Positions 43,791 through 53,525 of a stretch of DNA of 64,000 bases are shown piece by piece. The position numbers were made by a program, and so were the translations under genes. Under the pieces are notes generated by a model. That model saw nothing but the letters and a program-made list of their open reading frames with translations. It had not been told where the DNA came from and ran no database searches. Within the stretch, counting starts at the first letter, position 1, and each line of letters begins with the position of its first letter. The stretch spans positions 1,488,001 to 1,552,000 of the forward strand of contig JAGMWG010000010.1 in NCBI GenBank assembly GCA_020744225.1. The letters are read 5' to 3'. This stretch comes from Paraphoma chrysanthemicola. Its lineage: Eukaryota; Ascomycota; Dothideomycetes; Pleosporales; Phaeosphaeriaceae.

Positions 43791-44993
43791 TTAAAACCCA
43801 TCCATATCATCATTCCCCACCTCTACATCCTCCTTCATCGCGTACTTAAACCCCGCATCCGAACCCCACTGACGCTCCCACCACGTCTGCAAGTCCTCCC
43901 TCCAATAAACGCACGTGCCTTCATCATCCGTCTCTATGAAAAAGTGACCGATGCTTGGATTCCACTGGACAGTGAATTCGTACGTGTCGCCAAAAGGTCG
44001 GTCTTCGTGGATAAGTACGTCGCCGACTCGCGGGCCGGTGTAATCGGGGGCGTAGGGTGGGGGTGTATGGGGACTTGGAGGTTCCTCCTCGTCGTACTTC
44101 TCTTTTTCCTCTTCTTCCTCTCCTTCTTCTCCTACTTCTCCTTCTTCTCCTACTTCTCCTTCTTCTCCTACTTCTCCTTCTTCTCCTACTTCTCCTTCTT
44201 CTCCTACTTCTCCTTCTTCTCCTACTTCTCCTTCTTCTCCTACTTCTCCTTCTTCTCCCTCTTCTTCTTCTTCCTCTTTTTCATCTTCAGAGGCTTCAAC
44301 CTCATCCTCAAAACGATATTCATTCTCCGTAGGATGTCCCCATTCATCCACAAATCTCTGGTGCTCGTCACTCCATAAGATTCTCTCACCCGTCTTGGTA
44401 TCATAGAAGGCGAATTCCGCCGGCACGCCTTCCTCAATCTCATCGCGAAGGACTATATTTCTGTATCCGTGGCGATCAAGTAGGATGTCCCCGACTTCAG
44501 GTTTGCGGACATTCTCCATATTCGACGGGGGCGTGCGCGGTCTCGTAGTCGGGGGTGGTTTGTCGTTATATGTAGGGTATAGCGGGCTGTAATTCGCAAT
44601 TCCTGCGCCTTGACTCGCGAGACCAGAAGCAACAAATGGTTCATGCTTCTTTATAATCGACGAGGGCCCGAATTGCGGAGGTAAATTGGGTGTTTTGGGA
44701 CCGTACATCGTGTCAAAACCGGGGAAAAGAGGTGATGTATGTCCTTTAAGAACTGAAGGTGTATTGGGCATTGAGCTTGCGTAACCTGCGGGCCTCCTAG
44801 CGCGAGTAGGCTTCTTGTACTTGCCTCGTTCCTGCCGTGCTTTGATTTGGTCAACTGTGGCGACCTTGGCTTCTTCATCAATCTTGATGGGCTTCTCGCC
44901 GGGCGGGGCAGTCCATGGCGATGACGGGTTCGTAGGCAGAGCAGAGCATCGGGGTGTCCAACTTGAAGAAGGGGACGGACCTGGAGCTGACAT
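43791..44993 (-). CDS. Acidic Pro-rich frame, likely C-terminus of the giant upstream gene
   Basis: A 400-codon frame from an internal ATG; the same frame stays open upstream to the duplication at 45131-45182. It is Pro/Ser-rich at first, then a folded-looking pair of similar segments: VGDILLDRHG...FAFYDTKTGERILWSDEHQRF and VGDVLIHEDR...FFIETDDEGTCVYWREDLQTW, i.e. an internal duplication around a glutamate-rich linker with GEEGEV repeats. Deleting one 26-bp copy puts this frame in phase with the 2,397-codon frame just upstream, so it is probably that gene's C-terminal region rather than a gene of its own. If independent, its ATG lies only 75 bp after the neighbour's stop, very short for separate fungal genes. 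Confidence 0.6.
   Translation of the reverse strand: MSAPGPSPSSSWTPRCSALPTNPSSPWTAPPGEKPIKIDEEAKVATVDQIKARQERGKYKKPTRARRPAGYASSMPNTPSVLKGHTSPLFPGFDTMYGPKTPNLPPQFGPSSIIKKHEPFVASGLASQGAGIANYSPLYPTYNDKPPPTTRPRTPPSNMENVRKPEVGDILLDRHGYRNIVLRDEIEEGVPAEFAFYDTKTGERILWSDEHQRFVDEWGHPTENEYRFEDEVEASEDEKEEEEEEGEEGEVGEEGEVGEEGEVGEEGEVGEEGEVGEEGEVGEEGEVGEEGEEEEEKEKYDEEEPPSPHTPPPYAPDYTGPRVGDVLIHEDRPFGDTYEFTVQWNPSIGHFFIETDDEGTCVYWREDLQTWWERQWGSDAGFKYAMKEDVEVGNDDMDGF
44122..44265 (-). repeat. 18-bp coding minisatellite (GEEGEV)
   Basis: About seven to eight tandem 18-bp units encoding GEEGEV in the acidic linker. Units are almost identical at DNA level, which suggests recent expansion or contraction. The other strand reads as poly-Leu or poly-Phe/Ser and is a shadow. 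Confidence 0.9.
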
Positions 44994-45067
44994 TGGCGAG
45001 GCTGGGAGAACAGATGGAGAGACTTGCGGCTTCTTGGCACCTCTGGCGGGTAGAATGTTACGTCCAG

Positions 45068-48000
45068 CTAGCTCTTTTTCTGTGGCCCTGGTTGAGGCAC
45101 CTTTGGATAAATCTTCGGTCTCGCCAGGCCGTCTCTCTTCATCAGGTCGCCTACGCGTCTCTCTTCATCAGGTCGCCTACGCGTCTCTCCGTGTCCTTCG
45201 ACCTCCTTCTCACCCTCTTCAAGAGCCGCCTTTTCCTGTTGACTAGCGGGTTCTTCACACTCATCGTCGCTGGCGTCATCTTCAGCAGTAACAAATTCAT
45301 TCGACTTGAAGTTGTTGGTCCCGATATTGGCTGCTTCGAGGCCGAGTCGAAGACGTTTGGAAGCCTCCGAGCTGTCGCTATCGTCGTCATAGTCGTCACC
45401 ATCTTCCATATCAGCATCGTTATCGTTGCCTTCTCCTTTAGCAAGACTGTTGTTTGTCGCTTGGTTCTTCCGTGGATTGGTATCGGTCTTCAAGTCGTCC
45501 ATTGAGACATCCTCAAGATCTGAAGGCACGGGAGACAGCTCCGATGTCTCCGACGAGCTTCCGCTGTATGTGGGATAATTTTCGAGAGGATTAGCGCCAC
45601 TTGATCCGGTAGTGAATGGCGGTTCTGCAGCTGACTGCTGTGCCGGACTGACCTCTTCTCGCTGCGTTGGCTGCTGAACAAAATGAGTTTGCGGAGGAGG
45701 CGCCTGCGTCGAGAAAGCTTGCATTGGAGAAGCTTGCGGTGGAGGAGCTGGTGTTGAGGGATCCTGCATAGGAGGAGCCTGGACGGAAAAAGCTTGTAGC
45801 TTAGAAGCTTGCACAGGAGGAGTGTTGCTGGGAATGTATTGTACGCCCTCCATCGCATTGCTCGCACGATCCGCAGCCCCTCGGGGAGGAGGGGCGAGAA
45901 GAGGTGGAGGCCTGTACACGGGATTTATGGGGGAAATGGTTTGGGCAATGATCTTGTCAAGAACAGTTTGCGCAGGTTGTTTCTGTTGTCGTCGACCCTT
46001 CTTCTGATCAATGAGTTGATCGTCGCGCACAGGTTCTTGGGCTGGTGTTCTTGAACTTAAAGCTATTGAAGCCGGTCTGCTCGGTGCCGGTACGCCTTGG
46101 GACGATGAACCTTGCGGATAGGTGCCATATTGTGGAATTTCTTGGGAACGCATGCTCTGCATTGGCGTGCTGTGTGCTGTTGCGCCTAGTGCTGGTGTAC
46201 TTGGAGCTGTCGTGCCCGACACAAGTAGGGATGGCGAGGACTTTGGTACGGTTTCAGACAGAGTGGGAGCGTAATCAAACCCTGTGTCCTTCTTCTCATA
46301 TGGCTCAGCCAGACCTTCCTGAGCGCGCGTAAATTCCAGCGGCTTGTTCGGAGTCGTTTGCGAGCCGCCGGGCGGTCTACTGGGGCTTTCCTCAAGCGAC
46401 ATAGTCTTGATGTTCTCCAGAATATCGGAAAGGTTATTGGTTGTTGATGAATGTGGAGTTCTGGATGGTATTGATGGTGTCACAGCTGATTTTGGTAAGG
46501 CTGCTTGCCGAGCAGCCTTCGACTTTTGATCAGCTAATATCGACTGATAAGCACCTTCGTGGCTTCTGTGGCCAACCGAATTGGTGGACCTGTCACCCGC
46601 CAGATTTTTCTGAATAGATGGCGGTGCATTTGACCGGGGTGGCTGCGCGGTGGCCGGCTGCTGTCGACCAGCGGTGAGACTGAAGCTTGACGAAGGACTT
46701 GGAGCGGCAGTTTGTGAAAAGAAGGGAGACGCTTCGGTATTGCCTGGAAAGTGGCAAGGGCGGAAAGCGGATGGCGACGGATTTCTTGACGTCTGAGTTG
46801 GTGACAGGAAGCTCGGGACACCAGTATCCACCTTGAAAGAAGGAGTTTGCTTGCTTACTGTCGGAGCCAATCCTAAAGTGCTGGTCTGACCGAAGATGGG
46901 TGTCTTTGGTTGGAACCCTCCCGGCTCAACCGCTGCTGGTGGCGGATTGCTAGCATTGCTATTTACCGGTAATGGAGTGAAGTCAAGCGTCTGAGGCTGT
47001 AGAGGTGGTAGAGTCTTCTGAGCAGGCGGGATCGGCGTTCGAGCCTGAACGTTTGTGTTGTTCTCGGTCCCTTGCATGTCAATGTCGCCATTTGGGGTCG
47101 CTGCCGTTGAAATGTTTGCGTGAGCGCTGGGTTGAGCTGCTGGAGTTGTATTTCCATCGTCAATTTCCATCTCATCCTCCTTCCCAGACGTGTTCACAAG
47201 AGTCGCGTTACTTGCGGACTGGTTTCTGAGCAAGGCTGCAATTCCAGGGTTCGCAAGGATGTCTGCCACTTGCTTGGAGCCAAGGCTTATGGCTGGCTGT
47301 GAACTGCGTGACGCTGTGTCGATATCTATAGCATCATCCGCGTTCTTGGGGGTAATGGACTGCTCCACAGCAGGATCTCGGTGACTAGCATTGCCTCCAG
47401 CAGAAATGGGCGCACCTCCACTGTTTGGCTTGCTGGTATCATCATCATCGTCTCCACTATTCTTGGGCTCTGCGGCACCTCCAAAGGGACCTGGTGCCAG
47501 AGGAGTGTGGGATGATAGACCATCCGCGCCTCTTCCTCCACCACTGCCGCTGTCTGTCACACCTCTGGAGGCGGCTTCTATCTCACGCCTCATTTGAGTC
47601 AGCGTGCTCGGACCACTCAAGAGCCGGTTACGCATCTGCTCTTTGGAGTCCATGCCAGTTGCTGGGCGTCCTGCTGAGCGTGTGTAGAGGTCAGGCAACG
47701 GAAAGTCGTTCAAATTCAGTGGCTCGCGGTTTGTGAGAAAGAAATTCAAATCAGCTTGCGTAATGGACGGTAGTTGAGGTATTGAGGTCGCCTGCGACGT
47801 CTTCGTCGTAGACTGAGGTGCAGCCTCTGACTGTGTTGTGCTTGTAGCAGCCTGTTCGCCATCATGAGGCTTTTGAGCTTGAGGCGATTGTGTTGTTGTC
47901 GAAGGTTGCGACGTAGCTCTTGGCTGTGAAGTATTCGTAGCAGTCGTCTCATTGGTATGAGCCAATGAATTTTGAGACTGTCCGGGTGTCTCAGACTTCT

Positions 48001-51000
48001 TGGAGACCTGCTGCTTGGGTGGAATTTTCAGCGGGCCATCAACGGATGACTGGTCGTTGCTGGACGATTGAGAAGACTTCCAGTCTGGTGTCTTGACCGC
48101 CTTCTGTCTCTCCGGCGTTTTGTTCGCAACTTCATTTGATCCCGGATTCTGAGACTCCTGCTTCTTTGCTACAGGCTTCCGCAGAGTTGACATCTCTGAC
48201 TCAGACTTCGGGGCGCTTAGGTCTATATCTAAAGAGTCCGAGGGTTTGTACGTGAAGCCGGAGCCTGGCTTCTTTTCCTGAGGCTCCGTGAGCTTTGGCT
48301 TTGTAGGCTCAGTACTTTTCCGTTGAGTAGCTGTCTCCGCAGGCGTCTTTGGATCGGCTGCATTTTTGTGCTCTGGCTTACCTGATCCAGGCTTCTTCAA
48401 CCCACGGTCATTCGGCTCGGACATTTCATCGTCGGAAGCATTCGTGCCAAGATACTCCTCGGAATCGAAACTGAGGAGAGAACCAGTTTTCCTACCAGCC
48501 TTAGTTGCAGCTTTCTTCGGCCCACTTTTCTCTGGCTCAGCCATCTTTGGCCCAGTTTTCGTTGGATCAGAATTCTTAGGCTCGGGTTCCTTTGACTCGG
48601 GCGTTTTCGACTCCGGTACCTTCGGCTTCGTCTCTTCCTTGTCTGAATCACTGCCAGAGCTGGCTGGCTGGCTATCGCCGCCAGCTGCAGTCGTGAGCTT
48701 TGGTGCTTGCAATGGCGTAGGTGTCCGACGGCCAATGGACAAGATATTGCCCATTGCTGGCTGAAATGTCGGTTGAGAAGGAGAAGGTTGCTCAATGGAA
48801 GATGCAAGGGGAGGAGTGACTTCTGAAGGGGATGGAGCTTCAGAAATCGTATTGCTTTGATTGTTGGCAGAAGGCAGAACGAGCGTTGAAGGCTTGAAAT
48901 GGGAAGCCCTGGGGTGCGGAGAGACAGCTTGCTTAGCGGAAAGCTCTGTCTCAGACTTCTCTGAGACATCTGAGCCTCTGGTGGAAGGGCTCTCGCCAAC
49001 CTCACCCTTGAGCTGATGAATCAAGATTTCATTTTCAATCGCCTTGCGATCCATCTCTGAGTTCCACTCGGCCCTCTTGATTTGCTCTTGATGTGCTGAG
49101 CGCCGCTTCGCTTCTTTTTTCTCGTCCTCTTCCCGCTTCTTATTCTGTTTTACTGCTTCAATGTTTTCCTTTTCGCTAATCGACACTACCGGCTTCATCT
49201 TCTTGCCAATGATGTTGAACATTTTGTCAGGATAGGCCTTTGGACTAGGTTTTGGAACCGGTTTTGCCTTCGCCTTCGATTCAGCCGCCGCATAGAGTTC
49301 TGCTTGAGCGGTCAAGGCTCTCTCGTTGGCCGCTTCTCTAGCATTTCTGATCTCGGCGTCCCGCCTCTTTTGAACCTGGTAGGAATCATCGGTCCTTGAA
49401 GGGCCTTTCGAGGCGATCCCTCCATGCTTTTTATATTGGCTTTTGGCTGCCTGCCTTAGTCTCTCAGCCTCTGCCATTTGAGCTTCGAACGATGGAGCCG
49501 GATCTGACGTCTGTTGTGTACGGGCACTGCCCGGTGCATCATGGTCGTCCTCCCATATATTTTTAGGAGCCGCATGTGTTCTATCTTCGAGACCCACAAA
49601 CAGTGCCAAGAATCGGTCGAGCCAGTTTGGAGTACGAGAGCTAGTAGAAGGATGAGGAGGCGCCTCCTGAGGGTCAGGGCGTAGATCCTCGGGAGTGTCC
49701 GAAGTCTCGTCATGCGGCTCTGTACGGGACTCATCGCGCTTGTCCTCAGATATGAAGTCGTCCACATTGATATCAAATCTACTGCTGTTGGACTCTGGCT
49801 GGACGGGTGGAGCGCCTGGCTGATCTTGTGAAGGTTGGACGTTGGGTCGACTTGGAGCAGGCCGTGTGCGTGGAAAGACAGCCTCGCCCAATGCACCGAG
49901 ACCTCCGTCGGGTTTGTTCCAGTAGTAATCAATAGCAGCAAGCGTCGCGCGAGCTACAGCACTCAAAAGGTAGATCAGCCACAAAAGAGCGATGGTCGCA
50001 AGCGCGACAACGACATCCTGGGTGCACTGCAATCCGCCAACAAAGGGTATGAAGGATATCATGTAGACGAGCGCAATACTTGAGAGGGCTAGGAAGATGG
50101 AGCGTACGAACATGTGTGGCCAGGAGCGATAGGCGAGGATGAAAATCAAGGTGGGGAACGCGGTGAGGGTGAAGATCAGGGGAGCACGCCATAGCGATTG
50201 CTGGCACGAGCACCATCCAGTGTGACATGTTCGCGAGATCCCGCAAAACTTGATCGAGGCGCTGGCTGCACTACTGATGACACGGGCACTGCTGACCATG
50301 AATTCGCGAGCTTGCCTTCCAGTTGCTTTTCCTGCTGCTTTGAGAGTCGTATAGTCTTTGATACTAACCAGTGCGTCGAGAGCCTTCATGCACACATCGC
50401 CCAGGTAGAGTGAAAGCGTCCATATTGGCGAGACAACACTGAAAATGGCGAGCATTCCTGGATAGAGATTACACGCGAAAAACACGACCAGAAAAGTTAT
50501 GAACTGGGTGCATCGCATGAGGATATCGCGGACTTGGCCGATATAGCAAGGCAGACAGGCTTCGCGAATGTATCTCCGGATGAAGGGAAGAGCGCCCCTC
50601 CGCAGAATATGGTGAGTGGCTTTAGCGTACAGGCGAAGACAATACCATCCTTCCCGGACGTAGTTGGTGAGCCACATGATCAGCTCGTTGTAATCATGCG
50701 CGGCCTTGAGCTTGATAAGAGACCAGATTTGCGCAGCTTCTGCGCGAGCCTCAGCAGTACGAACCGCTTGCTCCGCGTCTGCGGTGATCCTGGAGAAGTT
50801 TTCGCCCAAGTATTCTAAGGCAGCCGAAATTGGCCTTATCGTGTAATATAAGAGGGTGCCCAGGAGCATCGCGAGAATGAGGAAGTTATTTGTAATGTGC
50901 CACCACTCAAAACCTGGCGGGAACGCTACGTTGCGATACCATGCGGCGAAGGCGCGTATGGGTGCCATGAAGTGAGCGAGGAACTGCCCACCCATGAGTA

Positions 51001-52261
51001 TGTTCAGAAAATCCGGGAATGGGTTGATGGCAATCTGCATGATTGGTAGAAGTGCGGGAGTAATTTGATGCGCGACATATACGCAGAAACCCGCCATCAT
51101 AGCAGTCCAGACCAGCGTCGAAATGAAGGCATCAATACGCGCGCATACGTCTTTGAAGAGCTGCCATCGGGACTGGGACACGGGTACTTCAGGATCTTCT
51201 TCCATTCGTGGTGTGTCGTGCCATGACCCGGATTCCTCGTAGTCCGCCACTGCACCGTCTGCTGGCTCTGTCTTGAAGATAGATGTAACGCGATCAGCTA
51301 TGGAAGTGAAGACATTTCCAAGCGAGAATACCGAGTAGTGTGTTTTCTCTTGGATTGGTTGACCGACGGCGGGGACGGGCTCTGCCTCTGCTTCCGGTAC
51401 ATTAGAAAAGATCGATGTACCTCGACCGAATATTGATATTGAAGGGAAGACATTGCGGGAATCAGATGATGAGGACTGCTCTCCGTCCTGAGGTGACTGA
51501 GCATCCTCAAGCACGTCCTCTACCGCTTCTTGCGAGGCTTTCTTGAACATGGATGTAGCGCGGCTAGCTAGAGACGAGAAGATGCCACCAGAGTCAGGAA
51601 TTGGCGAGTCGTCTTCCACTGGCGTTGTGCCTGGGGTTTCAGCAACGCCTCTCGCTTCGTCTTTCGATGCCTTTGTGAGAGTACAGGTAGCTGGATCGGC
51701 CAGAGAGGAAAAGAAGTTTCCAGATTCATGCGAAAGTGTGTGTTCTTCCGCGTCTATCGGTTCGACTTCTTCATTGGGGCTCGTCACGGATTCATTCGGC
51801 GCTTCCTTGAGACTTGAGGTGCTATGGGCAGTAAGAGACGAGAAGAAGAGTCCTCCTCCGTGGAATGGCTGGGGCTCGACGGAGTCGGGATCTGCTTCAG
51901 CACGAGGCTGGTCGTTGGCAGATGACTCCCCTTTGATGAAGGATTTCGCGCGGTCTGTCAAGGATACAAAGGCTTTACCAAAGCCAGCTTTTGTGAGTGT
52001 CTTGTTGACCGCATCGCGAATCAGGGCGTCTGCTGGGTCTGCAGAGTAATTCCATAGGTTCGATGAGTGTGGCTTCAAGTTTTGTACCTTGGATGCGGCT
52101 GTGCTGTAATTCCAGAGATAGTGCGGAGCTATCTCAGCAATAGTGAATGCAGTATAGCCGATTGCCATCGTGTTGGGGTATTGAAGAAACAGATGAGCCA
52201 TGCTGAACAGAACCGCTCCAACGGCCGTCCCTATTGGGACGCCTACTGTTGAGTTGCTCAT
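45068..52261 (-). CDS. Giant low-complexity membrane protein, frame-broken near its end
   Basis: One uninterrupted frame of 2,397 codons, no family recognised. The N-terminus has hydrophobic segments (VGAVLFSMAHLFLQYP). Residues of about 85-340 hold about six copies of an FFSSLADRATSxFKKA-like motif separated by acidic linkers. Residues of about 370-790 contain numerous transmembrane helices (e.g. FITFLVVFFACNLYPGMLAI, LIFTLTAFPTLIFILAY). From about 800 onward it is disordered: Lys/Glu-rich coiled coil at about 930-1090, then long Ser/Pro/Gln/Thr-rich tracts including PAPPPQ repeats and an acidic block. The frame ends 75 bp before the next ORF. A 26-bp tandem duplication at 45131-45182 shifts the frame; without it the protein would run to 43791 (2,814 aa in all). 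Topology suggests an ER, nuclear-envelope or plasma-membrane protein with a large cytosolic tail. Confidence 0.8.
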   Translation of the reverse strand: MSNSTVGVPIGTAVGAVLFSMAHLFLQYPNTMAIGYTAFTIAEIAPHYLWNYSTAASKVQNLKPHSSNLWNYSADPADALIRDAVNKTLTKAGFGKAFVSLTDRAKSFIKGESSANDQPRAEADPDSVEPQPFHGGGLFFSSLTAHSTSSLKEAPNESVTSPNEEVEPIDAEEHTLSHESGNFFSSLADPATCTLTKASKDEARGVAETPGTTPVEDDSPIPDSGGIFSSLASRATSMFKKASQEAVEDVLEDAQSPQDGEQSSSSDSRNVFPSISIFGRGTSIFSNVPEAEAEPVPAVGQPIQEKTHYSVFSLGNVFTSIADRVTSIFKTEPADGAVADYEESGSWHDTPRMEEDPEVPVSQSRWQLFKDVCARIDAFISTLVWTAMMAGFCVYVAHQITPALLPIMQIAINPFPDFLNILMGGQFLAHFMAPIRAFAAWYRNVAFPPGFEWWHITNNFLILAMLLGTLLYYTIRPISAALEYLGENFSRITADAEQAVRTAEARAEAAQIWSLIKLKAAHDYNELIMWLTNYVREGWYCLRLYAKATHHILRRGALPFIRRYIREACLPCYIGQVRDILMRCTQFITFLVVFFACNLYPGMLAIFSVVSPIWTLSLYLGDVCMKALDALVSIKDYTTLKAAGKATGRQAREFMVSSARVISSAASASIKFCGISRTCHTGWCSCQQSLWRAPLIFTLTAFPTLIFILAYRSWPHMFVRSIFLALSSIALVYMISFIPFVGGLQCTQDVVVALATIALLWLIYLLSAVARATLAAIDYYWNKPDGGLGALGEAVFPRTRPAPSRPNVQPSQDQPGAPPVQPESNSSRFDINVDDFISEDKRDESRTEPHDETSDTPEDLRPDPQEAPPHPSTSSRTPNWLDRFLALFVGLEDRTHAAPKNIWEDDHDAPGSARTQQTSDPAPSFEAQMAEAERLRQAAKSQYKKHGGIASKGPSRTDDSYQVQKRRDAEIRNAREAANERALTAQAELYAAAESKAKAKPVPKPSPKAYPDKMFNIIGKKMKPVVSISEKENIEAVKQNKKREEDEKKEAKRRSAHQEQIKRAEWNSEMDRKAIENEILIHQLKGEVGESPSTRGSDVSEKSETELSAKQAVSPHPRASHFKPSTLVLPSANNQSNTISEAPSPSEVTPPLASSIEQPSPSQPTFQPAMGNILSIGRRTPTPLQAPKLTTAAGGDSQPASSGSDSDKEETKPKVPESKTPESKEPEPKNSDPTKTGPKMAEPEKSGPKKAATKAGRKTGSLLSFDSEEYLGTNASDDEMSEPNDRGLKKPGSGKPEHKNAADPKTPAETATQRKSTEPTKPKLTEPQEKKPGSGFTYKPSDSLDIDLSAPKSESEMSTLRKPVAKKQESQNPGSNEVANKTPERQKAVKTPDWKSSQSSSNDQSSVDGPLKIPPKQQVSKKSETPGQSQNSLAHTNETTATNTSQPRATSQPSTTTQSPQAQKPHDGEQAATSTTQSEAAPQSTTKTSQATSIPQLPSITQADLNFFLTNREPLNLNDFPLPDLYTRSAGRPATGMDSKEQMRNRLLSGPSTLTQMRREIEAASRGVTDSGSGGGRGADGLSSHTPLAPGPFGGAAEPKNSGDDDDDTSKPNSGGAPISAGGNASHRDPAVEQSITPKNADDAIDIDTASRSSQPAISLGSKQVADILANPGIAALLRNQSASNATLVNTSGKEDEMEIDDGNTTPAAQPSAHANISTAATPNGDIDMQGTENNTNVQARTPIPPAQKTLPPLQPQTLDFTPLPVNSNASNPPPAAVEPGGFQPKTPIFGQTSTLGLAPTVSKQTPSFKVDTGVPSFLSPTQTSRNPSPSAFRPCHFPGNTEASPFFSQTAAPSPSSSFSLTAGRQQPATAQPPRSNAPPSIQKNLAGDRSTNSVGHRSHEGAYQSILADQKSKAARQAALPKSAVTPSIPSRTPHSSTTNNLSDILENIKTMSLEESPSRPPGGSQTTPNKPLEFTRAQEGLAEPYEKKDTGFDYAPTLSETVPKSSPSLLVSGTTAPSTPALGATAHSTPMQSMRSQEIPQYGTYPQGSSSQGVPAPSRPASIALSSRTPAQEPVRDDQLIDQKKGRRQQKQPAQTVLDKIIAQTISPINPVYRPPPLLAPPPRGAADRASNAMEGVQYIPSNTPPVQASKLQAFSVQAPPMQDPSTPAPPPQASPMQAFSTQAPPPQTHFVQQPTQREEVSPAQQSAAEPPFTTGSSGANPLENYPTYSGSSSETSELSPVPSDLEDVSMDDLKTDTNPRKNQATNNSLAKGEGNDNDADMEDGDDYDDDSDSSEASKRLRLGLEAANIGTNNFKSNEFVTAEDDASDDECEEPASQQEKAALEEGEKEVEGHGETRRRPDEERRVGDLMKRDGLARPKIYPKVPQPGPQKKS
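45131..45182 (-). repeat. 26-bp tandem duplication causing frameshift
   Basis: Two perfect adjacent 26-bp copies (45131-45156 and 45157-45182) plus eight further matching bases. Because 26 is not a multiple of three, the second copy changes the reading frame of the giant gene. Confidence 0.95.
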
Positions 52262-53012
52262 TAGTGATCTGCTTTATAGTGGTGTAGAGCTGGTGATTGA
52301 TTAGAATTCAGACGGCGCCGTCTTGATGGAGCGATCCGAGATAATTTGAGATGCTAACAAATGCTGCAAAGATGGTGTTTACCTTGCAAAAGTGGTGGCC
52401 ATTGGAGGCAATACCTCTTCGACGTCTTGCGTGGTTGAAAGAGACAATGAAGGGAATCGTCACCTTTGTTGCCAGGTTTGCTCAATGGCATTGTCAAGGA
52501 GGATGATTTCCACGAGGCGACGCCATCCACGGGTACAATGTCGTTATCCCTTTGTGTGAAAGATAGGCGCAACGTAGACAGAGAAAGCCGCGAGGGCAGA
52601 CACAACAAACGAAAGAGGCGAAGCATGAGAAAGATTTATGGACAATTTTTGGGGAAGTAAAAATGAAGCCGAGTAGTTGTAACAAACACTCCCTCGTGTT
52701 CTTTTATGCAACAGGAGGCTGGTTTTCGGATGCGCTTCGAGGATCATGGATCTGCGAAGGTCTTCTGTGCTTTCTCAGGTCATTATACCGTAGACGGTGA
52801 TGCAATCACACTCTGCCACTGTCGTCTTCATCTCCAGCATTCTACCGGATGCACATGTTTGGTAGAGCGATATGCGTTCAGGCATGACAGCTACAGGAAT
52901 GTCTGCGCGACTCCGCGACATCCAGCCTCTACTGACGGTCGAGGACCATCAAGCTCCTCCAGCTTTATTCGCGCCATGATTGGTGTGGTATACTGCGTCT
53001 GTTTGACGAAGT
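52262..53012. other. Upstream region of giant gene
   Basis: Contains the promoter of the giant gene (-) and the tail of the methyltransferase-like gene (-). Short frames only; nothing recognised. Confidence 0.4.
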
Positions 53013-53525
53013 TCAGCTTGGACGGCGTGCAACTGCAACGAGCTCCCACGCTCTGCCACCGACCTCGTCCGCGCTCTTCGTCTCGACTTCCCAATCAGCG
53101 AAACAAGCCTCGTAGTCGCTCCAATCGGCATGAGGCCCGATCCACATGATTGTTCGGATGGCTCCTGTGCCATACGCGTAGAGGTACTCATTGACCAAAT
53201 CCACGCGTCGCGGATAAACAAACAGCCATGCTGAGGCATGCTGAGCGAGCGGCTCTAGAAAGCGCGAGCCATGCACGACGGAATGGCTCGCCGATGGGAG
53301 GTATTTGTTCGGAGTTGGCTCGACTTCTACGCCGACGAGGTTGATCGAGTGCGGTGAATCGAGAAGGTGGGCTTCGAGCAGGCCGTAGCCGCTCCCGAGG
53401 GAGAGGGCAAGTGCTGGTGGAGGCGGGAGGAGCGATCGCAGGTGGTCTACTAGAGGTGCTGAAAGCGCCAGACAGCATCCTGAGTACGCCACAGGCTTCT
53501 GTGTGAGCTCAGGAAGTGGAGGCAT
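53013..53525 (-). CDS. Methyltransferase-like small protein
   Basis: 170-aa single-exon frame from the ATG at 53525; the frame extends upstream to 53612 but without family-like residues. After a short N-terminus with a YSGCC segment, LALSLGSGYGLLEAHLL reads like the glycine-rich SAM-binding loop of Rossmann-fold methyltransferases. An acidic strand end follows (LVGVEVEP). The rest has the expected alternation of strands and helices (WLFVYPRRVDLVNEYLYAYG, TIMWIGPHADWSDYEACF). Shorter than most methyltransferases, so it may be a degenerate, non-catalytic member conserved in fungi. It is divergent from the Pff1 gene. Confidence 0.65.
   Translation of the reverse strand: MPPLPELTQKPVAYSGCCLALSAPLVDHLRSLLPPPPALALSLGSGYGLLEAHLLDSPHSINLVGVEVEPTPNKYLPSASHSVVHGSRFLEPLAQHASAWLFVYPRRVDLVNEYLYAYGTGAIRTIMWIGPHADWSDYEACFADWEVETKSADEVGGRAWELVAVARRPS

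Noticed and set aside
44057..44332. Poly-leucine plus-strand frame
   Set aside because: Opposite strand of the GEEGEV minisatellite; a low-complexity shadow.
45131..45182. A 46-nt GT-AG intron inside the duplication as the explanation for the frame break
   Set aside because: Removing 46 nt does not restore phase to the downstream frame; a 20-nt GT-AG segment would, but is too short for spliceosomal splicing.
52706..53149. 147-codon plus-strand frame
   Set aside because: Largely antisense to the methyltransferase-like gene.
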